NCBI GenBank assembly: GCA_009744235.1
Contig: WPHV01000001.1
Span: 310,001 to 374,000 of the forward strand
Reading direction: 5' to 3'
From: Gillisella vitis
Lineage (GTDB): Bacteria; Pseudomonadota; Alphaproteobacteria; Rhizobiales; Rhizobiaceae
DNA: 64,000 nt
Shown here: positions 54,054 through 63,573 of the stretch, in pieces
Position numbering within the stretch: the stretch's first letter is position 1
Layout of the letters: every line of letters begins with the position of its first letter
Position numbers and translations under genes: made by a program
The notes under the pieces: generated by a model
Databases searched by the model: none
What the model was told of the DNA's origin: nothing
Seen by the model: only the letters and a program-made list of their open reading frames with translations

Positions 54054-54971
54054 ATGTCCGAGCATAATCCTATCGTCAAGCGTCTGGCCTTCTGGGGCAT
54101 TCCGCTATCTTTCGGCGTGCTGGGCCTGAAGCTCCTGGCTTGGTGGGTCACGGGGTCGGTGGCGTTGCTATCGGATGGGTTGGAATCCACCGTCAATGTG
54201 GTGGCGGCTTTCATCGCCTATTTCGTGATCGGCTATGCCCAAAAGCCTGCCGACCATGACCACCCCTATGGGCATCACAAGGCGGAATATATTTCAGCAG
54301 TTATCGAAGGCGTGCTGATCGTCATTGCCGCGCTGCTGATCATGAAAGAGGCGGTGGCCGCCCTTGAAGCGCCAACCATGCTGGATGCCCCGGCGCTTGG
54401 CCTGGCGATCAATTTTGCCGCCGGTGTCGTCAATGCGGTCTGGGCAACGATCCTGATCCGGGTCGGCAAGGCCAACCGCTCCCCTGCCCTGACGGCGGAT
54501 GGGCAGCATATCATGTCGGATGTGGTGACATCGGTGGGCGTGCTGATCGGCCTTGTTCTGGTGGTGATCACCGGTTATGCCATTCTCGATCCGCTGCTGG
54601 CCATTCTGGTCGCCTGCAACATCATCTATCAGGGTTGGAAAGTGATCAGCCACTCCGTCGATGGCTTGATGGACAAGGCGGTCGAACCAGCGGAAGAAGA
54701 TGCGATCAAGAAGGCGATTGCCGATCACGCCAGTGGCTCGCTCGGGGTGCATTACCTGCGCACCCGCCGGGCTGGGGCCGCGACCTTTGTTGGCTTCGAT
54801 CTCGTCGTGCCAGCCGTGATGCCGGTGGGCGAGGCCCATGAGATTTGCGACAGGCTGGAAGCGGCGGTGCAAGCCGTGCAGCCGGGCGCGCGGGTGACGA
54901 TCCATGTGGAACCGGAAAGCGAAGAGGCCCATGGCGTCCGTGTTAAAGTTATTGAAGGAGAACATGCATGA
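54054..54971 (+). CDS. Cation diffusion facilitator transporter
   Basis: 305 residues from ATG 54054 with AGGAG upstream. Six membrane helices; metal-site segments [20 protein letters not shown] (D-G-x-x-S-x-x-N region of helix 2) and [10 protein letters not shown] in the loop, and a cytoplasmic C-terminal domain with VTIHVEPE. It exports zinc, manganese, iron or related divalent metals. It overlaps queF by four bases. Confidence 0.92.
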   Translation: MSEHNPIVKRLAFWGIPLSFGVLGLKLLAWWVTGSVALLSDGLESTVNVVAAFIAYFVIGYAQKPADHDHPYGHHKAEYISAVIEGVLIVIAALLIMKEAVAALEAPTMLDAPALGLAINFAAGVVNAVWATILIRVGKANRSPALTADGQHIMSDVVTSVGVLIGLVLVVITGYAILDPLLAILVACNIIYQGWKVISHSVDGLMDKAVEPAEEDAIKKAIADHASGSLGVHYLRTRRAGAATFVGFDLVVPAVMPVGEAHEICDRLEAAVQAVQPGARVTIHVEPESEEAHGVRVKVIEGEHA

Positions 54972-55432
54972 GCAAGACCGATGTTTCCGGCCTGTCACAA
55001 CTGGGTCGCCAGGTGGATGCGCCGACCAGCCCTGAGGCGGCGGTGCTGGAACGGGTTCCCAATACCAATGCCGGAACCGATTATGTCGTGCGCTTCACCG
55101 CGCCGGAATTCACCTCGCTCTGCCCGATGACCGGCCAGCCGGATTTCGCCCATATCGTCATCGACTATATTCCCGGCGATTTCCTGGTGGAATCCAAGTC
55201 ACTGAAACTGTTCATGACCTCGTTCCGCAACCACGGCTCCTTCCACGAGGATTGCTCGATCTACATCGCCAAGCGGCTGGTGGAACTGCTCGATCCGAAA
55301 TGGCTGCGGATCGGCGCCTATTGGTACCCACGCGGCGGTATTCCCATTGATGTGTTCTGGCAGACCGGCGAGGTGCCTAAGGGTGTTTGGTTGCCGGATC
55401 AGGGCGTTCCGACTTATCGTGGGCGGGGGTGA
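54968..55432 (+). CDS. queF: NADPH-dependent 7-cyano-7-deazaguanine reductase
   Basis: 154 residues, unimodular QueF. The catalytic Cys lies in [12 protein letters not shown] and the NADPH-binding motif in [21 protein letters not shown]. It reduces preQ0 to preQ1 in queuosine synthesis. The overlap with the CDF gene is tight; metal export and queuosine have no obvious link. Confidence 0.97.
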   Translation: MSKTDVSGLSQLGRQVDAPTSPEAAVLERVPNTNAGTDYVVRFTAPEFTSLCPMTGQPDFAHIVIDYIPGDFLVESKSLKLFMTSFRNHGSFHEDCSIYIAKRLVELLDPKWLRIGAYWYPRGGIPIDVFWQTGEVPKGVWLPDQGVPTYRGRG

Positions 55433-55638
55433 GATTTTCAAGCGGATCGGACTTTCGTCAATCTGCAATCTGCCCTGGAGTGAGGACGATTGGTTGAATT
55501 CCGCTCAGTAATACATCATAGCAAAACATCAGCCAGTTAAGCTGGATCATTTCCGAGACAAGAACTGTATGCTAACTGCGGATTGATCTACCGCTGATGC
55601 CGTGATCGTACCCGCAAAGATAGAACACAGAGTTACAC

Positions 55639-56691
55639 ATGAGCTCCAGCAATCCGAGGCAGTCATCTACAGCAGAGCCCGCGATTGACGCGATATTGTC
55701 AGCATTCGAAACACATGCGCTGGTCGGCATTGGGGATTCTCACGGATTAGCGCAACAGGCCGCATTCTATACTGATCTGATAAGCGATCCCAGGTTCGCT
55801 CGCGATGTGCGCAACGTCGTTGTTGAATTTGGCGGTGCCGCCGCCCAGCCGATCGTTGACCGCTTTGTCGCTGGAGAAGCGGTTCCTTATGACGAATTGC
55901 GCCGAGTGTGGACCGACGTTGTCGGCTGGCTCCCGACCGTCTGGTCTCTTAGTTTTATGTGGTTTTATGCAGCGGTTCGGGCTGCCAACCTTAAGTTACC
56001 TCCAGAGAAGCAAATCCGCGTGTGGCTGGGTGAGCCTGCTATTGACTGGTCGGCGATCCATACTCGTGAAGATCTATTTCCACTGGTAGAGACCCGGGAC
56101 AGTCATCCGGCGGAACTGATCAAACAACAGATCCTGGAAAAGGGTGAAAAGGCTGTTGTGATATACGGATCCGCTCACTTCCAGCGCACGGGATTTTACG
56201 TTCCGCAAAATGACGAGTATGTGCCTACTTTGCTTGGTCTGATTGAACAGGACTATCCAGGAGTTCTGTTTCTTATCACGCCCTATACTGGCTTCACAAA
56301 TAAAGCCTGCATTGAGAAATTCGAAGCGTTATGTGGCGACTGGCCGACACCCGCTCTGGTCGGGCCAGTCAAGGGGACACTGCTACATGACATGCTCGTT
56401 GATCCTGAATACAAGACTTTCGATCAGGAACCTCCTGGGAATGAGAAGCTTGCCGAGATGCAAAGATGCATCACGCACACGCTCAATGGCGCAACGGCGG
56501 ATGCATTGCTGTATCTTGGCCCCGCCATGGGTTTGACCCTTTCAGCAATCGATCCCCAAGTTTATCTCGATCTCGACTTTCTAGCCGAAATCAATCGCCG
56601 CTTTGAGCTGTATATGCCCGAGCAGTCTTTCTCCTATAGCGACGTCATCAAAGCCGGTACGCCGCTTCCCCAGTTTATTCGTCCGCGCTAA
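55639..56691 (+). CDS. EreA/ChaN-like protein of unknown role
   Basis: 350 residues. LVGIGDSHGLAQQAAFY followed by VVVEFGG and the later VVIYGSAHF suggest the superfamily of erythromycin esterase, ChaN and TIKI-type proteins, whose active site uses two His and a Glu in such positions. No signal peptide. The coding style differs a little from neighbours (more A/T in third positions). Recent acquisition and a hydrolase role are possible but not proven. Confidence 0.55.
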   Translation: MSSSNPRQSSTAEPAIDAILSAFETHALVGIGDSHGLAQQAAFYTDLISDPRFARDVRNVVVEFGGAAAQPIVDRFVAGEAVPYDELRRVWTDVVGWLPTVWSLSFMWFYAAVRAANLKLPPEKQIRVWLGEPAIDWSAIHTREDLFPLVETRDSHPAELIKQQILEKGEKAVVIYGSAHFQRTGFYVPQNDEYVPTLLGLIEQDYPGVLFLITPYTGFTNKACIEKFEALCGDWPTPALVGPVKGTLLHDMLVDPEYKTFDQEPPGNEKLAEMQRCITHTLNGATADALLYLGPAMGLTLSAIDPQVYLDLDFLAEINRRFELYMPEQSFSYSDVIKAGTPLPQFIRPR

Positions 56692-56841
56692 CAATGGTAT
56701 CGTTCGGGGCCAATGGAGAAGATGGTTTTTTGATTTCAGATCAATCGCGCTGATTGAGTCCCACCGCCTGCGCAAAACGCGTAGAAAAGCGGTATAGCTG
56801 CCTTTCTACGCTCCCTTGTTTCATAGACGATTAAGGCGCAT

Positions 56842-57672
56842 TCAAGCATTCATGCTGTCATCGCCACCGAAATCACTGTCGTCAAAACTGCTATTGTCAT
56901 AGCTGTCATTGTCAGTGTCCAGGCTGGCCTGCTGGAAGCCGCTGTCATCATTTTGGGCGGGCGTATCGTCGCGGCCATTCTCGGTGATGTTATAGGTATT
57001 GTTGTTGATGATGGTTTCCTCGACCGGTGCTTGAGCCACGCCGCCCATGCCGCCAACGCCCAGCATATTGCCGAAACCGCCGCCGTGGCTAGAGAAGATG
57101 TCACGCACCGCATCGGCCACCAGCACGCCACCGGCAACGCCTGCCGCCGTGGTCAGGGCACCGCGCAGAAAGCCGCCGCCGGCTGGAGCTGCTGCTGGTT
57201 GTTGCCCCGGTTGCTGCCATGAATTCCCTGCTGGAGCTTGTCCGCCCCAAGGGCCGGATTGTGGCGGGGCGCTGCGGCTGTAATCGTCATAGCCACGGTT
57301 CTGCGCTGGTGCCGCACCCCAGGGCCCTGCGTTGCGGGATGGCGCCGGCGCCGGGCTGCCGCCTCCAAAAATCGAGCTGATACCACCGAGAAAGCCGCCG
57401 CCTTGTTGCGGAGCGGGCGGTTGGGCCTGAGCGCGGGACAGTTCATCCTGCAAATGGGCGATCTGGTCTTCAAGATCGCGGATCTTGGCGGTCGCTGCCT
57501 CCAGGCCTTTTTCCTGGATAATCACGGCCTGGGCCAGATAATAGGTGGCATAGGGCTGGGTGCGCAATTCGCCTTCGATCAGGCTTTCCGCGTCGCGGTC
57601 GCGCGGCGTTGAAGACGCCTGGCGCACGCGGTCAAACAATTGGGTCAGTAACTGGCGCTCTTCCGGTGACAT
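56842..57672 (-). CDS. DUF2076 protein with glycine/proline-rich middle
   Basis: 276 residues from ATG 57672, which has GGAG upstream; the frame opens seven codons earlier. The DUF2076 start MSPEERQLLTQLFDRVRQA and QPYATYYLAQAVIIQEKGLE is clear, followed by a coiled coil (residues about 55-80), a low-complexity Gly/Pro/Gln region, a small hydrophobic patch (GGFLRGALTTAAGVAGGVLVADAV) and an acidic Asp/Ser tail. Function of the family is unknown; it may be periplasmic or membrane-associated. Confidence 0.85.
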   Translation of the reverse strand: MSPEERQLLTQLFDRVRQASSTPRDRDAESLIEGELRTQPYATYYLAQAVIIQEKGLEAATAKIRDLEDQIAHLQDELSRAQAQPPAPQQGGGFLGGISSIFGGGSPAPAPSRNAGPWGAAPAQNRGYDDYSRSAPPQSGPWGGQAPAGNSWQQPGQQPAAAPAGGGFLRGALTTAAGVAGGVLVADAVRDIFSSHGGGFGNMLGVGGMGGVAQAPVEETIINNNTYNITENGRDDTPAQNDDSGFQQASLDTDNDSYDNSSFDDSDFGGDDSMNA

Positions 57673-57780
57673 GGATCTCATCTCCGATGACATGACTGAC
57701 CATGATCTAGGGTGGCAATCATGGCTGTTCCAAGCCCTTTTGAATTACAAATATGTAACCTGTTCTGTTCCAAGACGAAA

Positions 57781-57804
57781 AACGGCGGGATTTCTCCCGC
57801 CGTT
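57781..57804 (-). terminator. Terminator of the hupE/ureJ-like gene
   Basis: Perfect stem AACGGCGGGA / TCCCGCCGTT with a 4-nt loop; on the minus strand a T-run follows. It lies 24 bases after the HupE/UreJ stop. Confidence 0.85.
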
Positions 57805-57828
57805 ACTGGTTTGATCTTGAATGAGCTA

Positions 57829-58401
57829 TCAGCCTAGCATCAGAGCCGCGCCACCGAGAGCCGTGGCCACACCGAGCAACCGGGTGATGCGCGGGCCGAA
57901 GCGGTTGAGGCCAACGCCAAGGCCAATACCGACTGCATGCAGCGCAGCGGTAGCGATCAGGAAGCCGAGGCCGAATTCCAGCGCACCGGCGCCAGCCAGT
58001 TCGGTGCCATGTGCATAGCCATGGAACAGCGCGAAAAGAGCGACAACAGCAGAAGCACCAACAGCCGGCAGGCGCACGGCAGTCGCCACCAGCAGGCCGA
58101 GACCCATGACAGACGCCAGGATAGCCGGCTCAACGAAAGGAAGATGCACACCTGCCAGCGCCAGAAGAAAGCCGATGGCCATGGTGCCGACGAAAGCGGC
58201 GGGTACGGCATACAGCGCCTTGCCACCCTGCTGCGACGCCCAGAGACCGACGGCAACCATCGCCATGATGTGGTCGGGTCCGGTCAGCGGATGAGAAATA
58301 CCGGCAAGCACCGAGCCGTGTTCGGCGGGGTTGAGATGGGCAAAGGCCGGAGCGGCGGCGCTTGCGAAAATGGCAGCGGTGAATGAAATGCGTTTAAACA
58401 T
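57829..58401 (-). CDS. HupE/UreJ-family nickel/cobalt permease
   Basis: 190 residues from ATG 58401 with GAGGGA upstream; the frame runs 45 codons further without ribosome site. A signal peptide (MFKRISFTAAIFASAAAPAFAH) precedes about six helices. The metal-binding family motif HPLTGPDHIMAMVAVG is present, and a second one in ALFHGYAHGTE. Such proteins take up nickel or cobalt for urease, hydrogenase or B12. No such enzyme genes are in view. Confidence 0.9.
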   Translation of the reverse strand: MFKRISFTAAIFASAAAPAFAHLNPAEHGSVLAGISHPLTGPDHIMAMVAVGLWASQQGGKALYAVPAAFVGTMAIGFLLALAGVHLPFVEPAILASVMGLGLLVATAVRLPAVGASAVVALFALFHGYAHGTELAGAGALEFGLGFLIATAALHAVGIGLGVGLNRFGPRITRLLGVATALGGAALMLG

Positions 58402-58606
58402 CGACAGTCCCTCTTTTTGGTCAACCTGGCGTCCGGGATTCGGTCCCGCCGATTTTCTCTTTATGTCAGCCGCAAATGTAACGTAAGCAATTTTCAATTG
58501 TCCATGCGCAATTTGCCGGGGATGCGGCTTCGTCACAGCTCTTGCCTTGCACTCCCGTGTCCCTGCGCCACATATACACGAATGAACGTTGCCCGGAGAA
58601 ACTCAG

Positions 58607-60058
58607 ATGTTTGCCTTTGACAATAGCTACGCCCGTCTGCCGGAGCCGTTTCACGCCGCCGTTTTGCCGCAACCGGTGGCGCAGCCAAAGCTGATCCGGT
58701 TCAACCATGCGCTTGCGCAGGACCTGGGCCTGGACATGCAGGGCAAGGATGACGCTGCGCTGGCAGAAATCTTTTCCGGCAATCGCATTGTGCAGGGCGC
58801 AAGCCCGCTGGCCATGGCCTATGCCGGGCATCAATTCGGCAATTTCGTGCCGCAATTGGGCGATGGCCGCGCCATTCTGCTGGGCGAGGTGCTGGACCAT
58901 CACGGGCGGCGGCGTGATATCCAGCTGAAAGGCGCAGGCCCCACACCCTTTTCCCGCAATGGCGACGGGCGCGCAGCGCTTGGCCCTGTGATCCGCGAAT
59001 ATATCGTCTCGGAAGCCATGCATGCGCTCGGCCTTCCCACCACACGGGCGCTGGCCGCCGTTGCGACCGGCCAGCCTGTAAGACGCGAAGTGGCGCTGCC
59101 CGGCGCTGTGCTGACACGGGTTGCCGCCAGCCATATTCGAGTCGGCACCTTCCAGTTTTTCGCCGCCCGTCAGGATAATGACAGCCTAAAGGCATTGGCC
59201 GATCATGTCATCGACCGGCATTATCCCATCCTCAAAGATGCAGACAACCGCTATCTGGCACTGCTGAACGCCATTGCCGACCGGCAGGCGGCACTGATTG
59301 CTCGCTGGCTATCGATCGGCTTCATCCATGGGGTGATGAATACCGACAATGTCGCGGTATCAGGCGAAACCATCGACTTCGGCCCCTGCGCCTTTCTGGA
59401 TGAATATAATCCGAAAAAGGTGTTTTCCTCCATCGACCAGCGCGGCCGCTATGCCTATGCCAACCAACCCGGCATTGGCCAATGGAACATGGCGCGGTTG
59501 GCCGAATGCCTGCTGCCGCTGTTTGAAGGAGGCGAAGACAAGGCCGTGGAAGACGCCAATGCGGCACTGGCCCGCTTCGGCGAAGTGTTCCAGACCTATT
59601 GGCTCGCCGCCTTCCGCGCCAAGCTGGGCGTGACGGGTACGGACGAGTCCGATCTGGCGCTGATCAACGATTTCCTTGGCCTGATGGAGACAAATGAGGC
59701 GGATTTCACCTTGACCTTCCGCCAGCTCGGCAGGATAGCAGGAGGCGGCGTGGCACACGATCTGATCCCAGAAACCGACGCGCTGATCGCCTGGCTGATC
59801 CGCTGGCGCGCAAGGCTTGGCACGGAGCGCCCGGCAGAGATGATCGAAGCCGAGATGCAAACCATCAACCCTGCCCTCATTCCTCGTAACCATCGCATCG
59901 AAGAGGCAATCTCGGCTGCGGTCTATGACGATTATTCGTTCTTTGAACGGCTGACGCAAGCACTGGAACGGCCATTTGAAGAATTGGAAGACACCGCGGA
60001 TCTCAGAGTGCCGCCGAAAGCGGAAGAGAGAGTGACGCGAACCTTTTGCGGGACGTGA
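58607..60058 (+). CDS. selO: SelO/YdiU-family protein adenylyltransferase
   Basis: 483 residues from ATG 58607 with GGAGAA upstream. Family blocks: YAGHQFGNFVPQLGDGRAILLGEV, LKGAGPTPFSRNGDGRAALGPVIREYIVSEAMHALGLPTTRALAAV, IGFIHGVMNTDNVAVSGETIDFGPCAFLDEY, and the C-terminal FCGT. SelO is a pseudokinase that AMPylates proteins in the redox response. Normal length and intact motifs. Confidence 0.95.
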   Translation: MFAFDNSYARLPEPFHAAVLPQPVAQPKLIRFNHALAQDLGLDMQGKDDAALAEIFSGNRIVQGASPLAMAYAGHQFGNFVPQLGDGRAILLGEVLDHHGRRRDIQLKGAGPTPFSRNGDGRAALGPVIREYIVSEAMHALGLPTTRALAAVATGQPVRREVALPGAVLTRVAASHIRVGTFQFFAARQDNDSLKALADHVIDRHYPILKDADNRYLALLNAIADRQAALIARWLSIGFIHGVMNTDNVAVSGETIDFGPCAFLDEYNPKKVFSSIDQRGRYAYANQPGIGQWNMARLAECLLPLFEGGEDKAVEDANAALARFGEVFQTYWLAAFRAKLGVTGTDESDLALINDFLGLMETNEADFTLTFRQLGRIAGGGVAHDLIPETDALIAWLIRWRARLGTERPAEMIEAEMQTINPALIPRNHRIEEAISAAVYDDYSFFERLTQALERPFEELEDTADLRVPPKAEERVTRTFCGT

Positions 60059-60203
60059 CACTCCAACGCTATACCCAAACCTCTATTCAAGGCAGTCTAT
60101 CGTCCAGTAGCAATCAACCATATGCAGCAGCGGGCTTAAGTCACTGAAACCAAATGCAGGCTCAAACGTTCCCTCCAGCGACAAACCTTTGGGGGACGAC
60201 TCG

Positions 60204-61148
60204 ATGAGATGCAAAACGCTGCTGCTGGCCTTAAGCCTGATATGCCTGAGCGGCGCATCTCTCCCTCCAAAAGACGCCCTTCCCGAGCAGGGTCCCATTC
60301 CCGATAGCAAACCGAAGACCGCAACCGACACGCCAGATGCGTCCTCCGGCGTTCCAGATGCTTCCTCCGGCGTTAAAGGCCCCGACACAAAAGATGAAGT
60401 CGGCAAGCCCGGCGATAAATCGGCCCTGGTTCCGGCACCGGACACTGTTCCCGTGCCGACGCCCTCGCCCGCCGCGTCAACCCCAACTCCGGCCCCATCA
60501 GCAGAGCCGGCTCCGAATCCGGCACCCACACCAGCTCCAGCGCCAGCTCCGCCTCCACCGCCGCCAATCATGACGGAAGACCCGCAGGCCTATAATCAAT
60601 GCCTTACGGATCTGAAGGCGGCAGGCGCGCAATTTACCGAACGGCCCCGGATCGATGACGGCGATGGTTGTGGCATCGATAAGCCGCTGGAGGTGACGGA
60701 AATCCTTCCTGGCGTCAGCCTGAAGCCCAAGGCGACGCTGCGCTGCGCCGCGGCGCTGGAACTGTCGGAATGGATGCGCACGCTGGTTATTCCCGCCGCT
60801 GATCAGGCGCTGCCGGACAAGGGTCGGCTGACGGCTGTGGACCAAGCCTCCTCCTATATCTGCCGCAACCGCAATAGCCGCAGCGATGGCAAGATGTCCG
60901 AACATGCCAAGGGCAATGCGCTGGATATTGCCGGCTTCGAATTTGAAAAAGGCGACGTGCCGATGAAGATCGTGCCGGACAGCGAACCAACCCTGCCCGG
61001 CGCGTTCCAGCGCACCATCAACTCCTCAGCCTGCCTGTATTTCACCACCGTTCTGGCGCCAGGAGCCGACGAGACCCACAAGGATCACTTGCATCTCGAC
61101 CTGATCAAACGCCGCAACGATTACCGCGTCTGTCAGGAGCCGAATTGA
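60204..61148 (+). CDS. Extensin-like C-terminal domain protein, secreted
   Basis: 314 residues from ATG 60204. A signal peptide (MRCKTLLLALSLICLSGAS) is followed by a long Pro/Ala/Thr-rich linker (to about residue 128) and then the extensin-like domain: CLTDLKAAGAQF, ILPGVSLKPKATLRCAAALELSEWM, SSYICRNRNSRSDGKMSEHAKGNALDIAGFEF and FFTTVLAPGADETHKDHLHLDLIKR-like end with the DHLHLD metal motif. Homologues resemble metallopeptidases acting on the cell wall. Confidence 0.9.
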   Translation: MRCKTLLLALSLICLSGASLPPKDALPEQGPIPDSKPKTATDTPDASSGVPDASSGVKGPDTKDEVGKPGDKSALVPAPDTVPVPTPSPAASTPTPAPSAEPAPNPAPTPAPAPAPPPPPPIMTEDPQAYNQCLTDLKAAGAQFTERPRIDDGDGCGIDKPLEVTEILPGVSLKPKATLRCAAALELSEWMRTLVIPAADQALPDKGRLTAVDQASSYICRNRNSRSDGKMSEHAKGNALDIAGFEFEKGDVPMKIVPDSEPTLPGAFQRTINSSACLYFTTVLAPGADETHKDHLHLDLIKRRNDYRVCQEPN

Positions 61149-61163
61149 TCGAAACCGAATCTC

Positions 61164-63350
61164 TCAGAACTTCTGAGAGATGGCGATTTTGAAATAACGG
61201 CCGGCCTCGGAGTAAAGCGCATTGGCGTTGGCGACGTCCTTCACTTCAAGCGCGTCGTAATATTGCTTGTCGAACAGATTGTAGACACCGGCCTGAAGGC
61301 GCAGGCCCTTGGTCTGTTCCGGCTCCCACCATCCCGTCAGGTTGACGACCCCATAGCCGGCTGGCTTGGTGGAGGCGCTGGAGTCGTCGGAGACGGCAGC
61401 GGCGGCCACCAGACTGACATCCGCGCCCCAGGTCTGCCGTTCATAGCCGACACCGACAATGGCTTTCAGCGGCGCTACCGTGCTCAACAGCTCGTCGGTA
61501 TCCAGATCCACACCACGCGCATAGAACATCGAGCCATGCAGGTTGATGCCGTTGGTGAAGGTCTTGTGACCCTCAATCTCGACGCCGCTGATGCGGACAT
61601 TGGCGCGGTTGATATATTCATAGGTCCCAAGCACATAGCCGGTGGTGCGGATGATGTCCGAGGTGTCGATGAAATTCTTGTAGCGGGTGGTAAAGGCGCT
61701 GATCCGGCCACCGAAATCCTCGTTGCCAAGATTGGCACCGACATCGAAGCCCCAGCTGGTTTCCGGCTTCAGGTCGGGATTGCCGATCGAGCGGTAAAGG
61801 GGCGAATTGTCGTAATCCACATAGAGTTGGTAGGCGTTGGGCGACTTGAAGGCCGTGGAGAACTGGGCGTAAAGCTCGGCATCCGGCGTCGCCTGCCAGG
61901 CGGCGCGCAGTTTCGGCGAGAGGTGGGCGCCATCCTGCCCCTCGGGCATGGTTCCTTCATAGCTGGCGGTATCCTGCGGATCTTCCTTATACCAATCGAG
62001 GCGCAGGCCGGGCGTGATCGAAACGGGGCTGTTGCCGAGCGAAATCTTGTCCTCGACAAAGGCGCCGAGCTTGTAGGAATTCACGTCAGGCGAATAGGAC
62101 TGGTTGGTGTGGTAATAGGCGCAACCCGATACGTAAGTGACTGAGCAGGTGTCCTGACCGGCGAGATAATAGCTACTCTGACTGAAGCGGATGTCAGCGC
62201 CGAAGGTCAGCTTGTGGTTCAGAGCGCCGGTGCTGAAATCAGAATTGGCATAGGAGTTCAACCCGATGTCGCGCTGCTCACTTTCCATGAACCGCTCATA
62301 AATGCCGATTGGAGCCGTCAGACGGTAGCTGGATGTGCCTTCCACGCGGGTGGCGCGCTGCCAATAGAGGGTGGCGAAGGCGCTGTCGATCCAGCTATCG
62401 GCAGAGGTACTGTCATAGACGTAGTCAAGCGAAACCCGATCGCGGCCCTTGTCCTGGATATAATCGTAATCACCAGCGCGATAGGTCGTGCCGTAGCCGG
62501 TATTGGACTTGTAATCCTTCTTGGAATTATAGTCGTAATGCTCTGCTGTCAGGCCGATCGTATGCCCGCCTTCCAGCTCCTGACGGATCTTGAACAGGAA
62601 ATTGCGGTCGTTATAACTCATCGGATCGGCCTCGGTCCGGGTGGAGCCTGTGCCGCCGACGTCACCGGTCGTCTCGGTCTCATGGCCGTATTTGTAGGAA
62701 GACTGGAACAGTACCGAGGTATTGCCGAATTTCTTGGCAATAGCGCCTGAGGCGGTGAGCGAGCGGTCCGAGCCGTCATAGCCGAGCTTGGCGATGCCGC
62801 CAAAGCTCTTGCCGTCGCCAATCAGGTCTTCCGGCTCATAGGTATGCAGGAGCAACGCACCGCCGAGCGCGCCGGACCCGGCGCGGCTGGAATCGGCGCT
62901 GTGCAGCACATCCACCGACGACAGCGAATTGAAATCATAGGTATCGGCACCGCCGCCATAGCTATAAACGCTATCGAAGAAATACGGCACGGGAATGCCA
63001 TCAATGGTGGTCAGCACCCGGTCAGCTTCCAGTCCGCGAATGTTGACGCTCTTGGAATTCTTCACATAGGTCACACTCGGCTCGACCGTATTGCCGAGGT
63101 CATCGACGTCATCGATCTGCTTCTTCTGCAATTGTTCAGCCGAGGTATGGGTCGCCACCGGCGTGTCTTCCACGGAACCCTTTACAACCTTCTGGCCCTT
63201 GACGGTGATGGTCGAAAGCTCGGTCTGGCTGTTGGAGCCACCGTTTTCCTCCGTTTTTGCCGCTTCCTGCGCGATGACAGGCACGGCCGCATAGAAGGAG
63301 CAAAGTGCCGTGCAGGCAAGCAGAACAGGTCGAATTCCCCGAAAAGACAT
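61164..63350 (-). CDS. TonB-dependent heme/hemoglobin receptor
   Basis: 728 residues from ATG 63350, giving a signal peptide (MSFRGIRPVLLACTALCSFYAAVPVIAQ). Plug domain: TSAEQLQKKQIDDVDDLGNTVEPSVTY, SVNIRGLEADRVLTTIDGIPVPYF and VDVLHSADSSRAGSGALGGALLLHT, the hemoglobin/transferrin-receptor type. The beta-barrel ends in the terminal Phe (KIAISQKF). It imports heme across the outer membrane with TonB energy. Iron control is likely; see the repeats upstream. Confidence 0.93.
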   Translation of the reverse strand: MSFRGIRPVLLACTALCSFYAAVPVIAQEAAKTEENGGSNSQTELSTITVKGQKVVKGSVEDTPVATHTSAEQLQKKQIDDVDDLGNTVEPSVTYVKNSKSVNIRGLEADRVLTTIDGIPVPYFFDSVYSYGGGADTYDFNSLSSVDVLHSADSSRAGSGALGGALLLHTYEPEDLIGDGKSFGGIAKLGYDGSDRSLTASGAIAKKFGNTSVLFQSSYKYGHETETTGDVGGTGSTRTEADPMSYNDRNFLFKIRQELEGGHTIGLTAEHYDYNSKKDYKSNTGYGTTYRAGDYDYIQDKGRDRVSLDYVYDSTSADSWIDSAFATLYWQRATRVEGTSSYRLTAPIGIYERFMESEQRDIGLNSYANSDFSTGALNHKLTFGADIRFSQSSYYLAGQDTCSVTYVSGCAYYHTNQSYSPDVNSYKLGAFVEDKISLGNSPVSITPGLRLDWYKEDPQDTASYEGTMPEGQDGAHLSPKLRAAWQATPDAELYAQFSTAFKSPNAYQLYVDYDNSPLYRSIGNPDLKPETSWGFDVGANLGNEDFGGRISAFTTRYKNFIDTSDIIRTTGYVLGTYEYINRANVRISGVEIEGHKTFTNGINLHGSMFYARGVDLDTDELLSTVAPLKAIVGVGYERQTWGADVSLVAAAAVSDDSSASTKPAGYGVVNLTGWWEPEQTKGLRLQAGVYNLFDKQYYDALEVKDVANANALYSEAGRYFKIAISQKF

Positions 63351-63480
63351 GGTGCAAACTTTCAATACGGCGCACGAAACCCCTCGGCTGCAGGGCAGTG
63401 CAGCCGGCTTCGCACGCAATTGGTCGTCCCCGAAACAAGCCGCCGTCAGAAAAGACGCGCCTCAATTCGGACACTTATTA

Positions 63481-63530
63481 AACATGATTTTTTATGTCAA
63501 GATTAAAAACATGATTAAATAAATCATGTT
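63481..63530. promoter_or_regulatory. Promoter and repeated ATGATT sites upstream of the heme receptor
   Basis: AACATGATT at 63481-63489 and 63508-63516, and its inverse AATCATGTT at 63522-63530, the last two forming a perfect 9-bp dyad with a 5-nt centre. On the minus strand TTGACA (63500-63495) lies between them as a likely -35 box. The region is otherwise AT-rich. Binding by an iron regulator is inferred. Confidence 0.5.
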
Positions 63531-63573
63531 ATATTTTGCACTTTAGTGATGTAAAGCAACGCAGCACTATTCT

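Noticed and set aside
61159-61181. Perfect inverted repeat ATCTCTCAGAA-C-TTCTGAGAGAT between two convergent genes
   Set aside because: It overlaps the end of the heme receptor coding sequence and has no T-run; it could end transcription, but support is too weak to list as a terminator.
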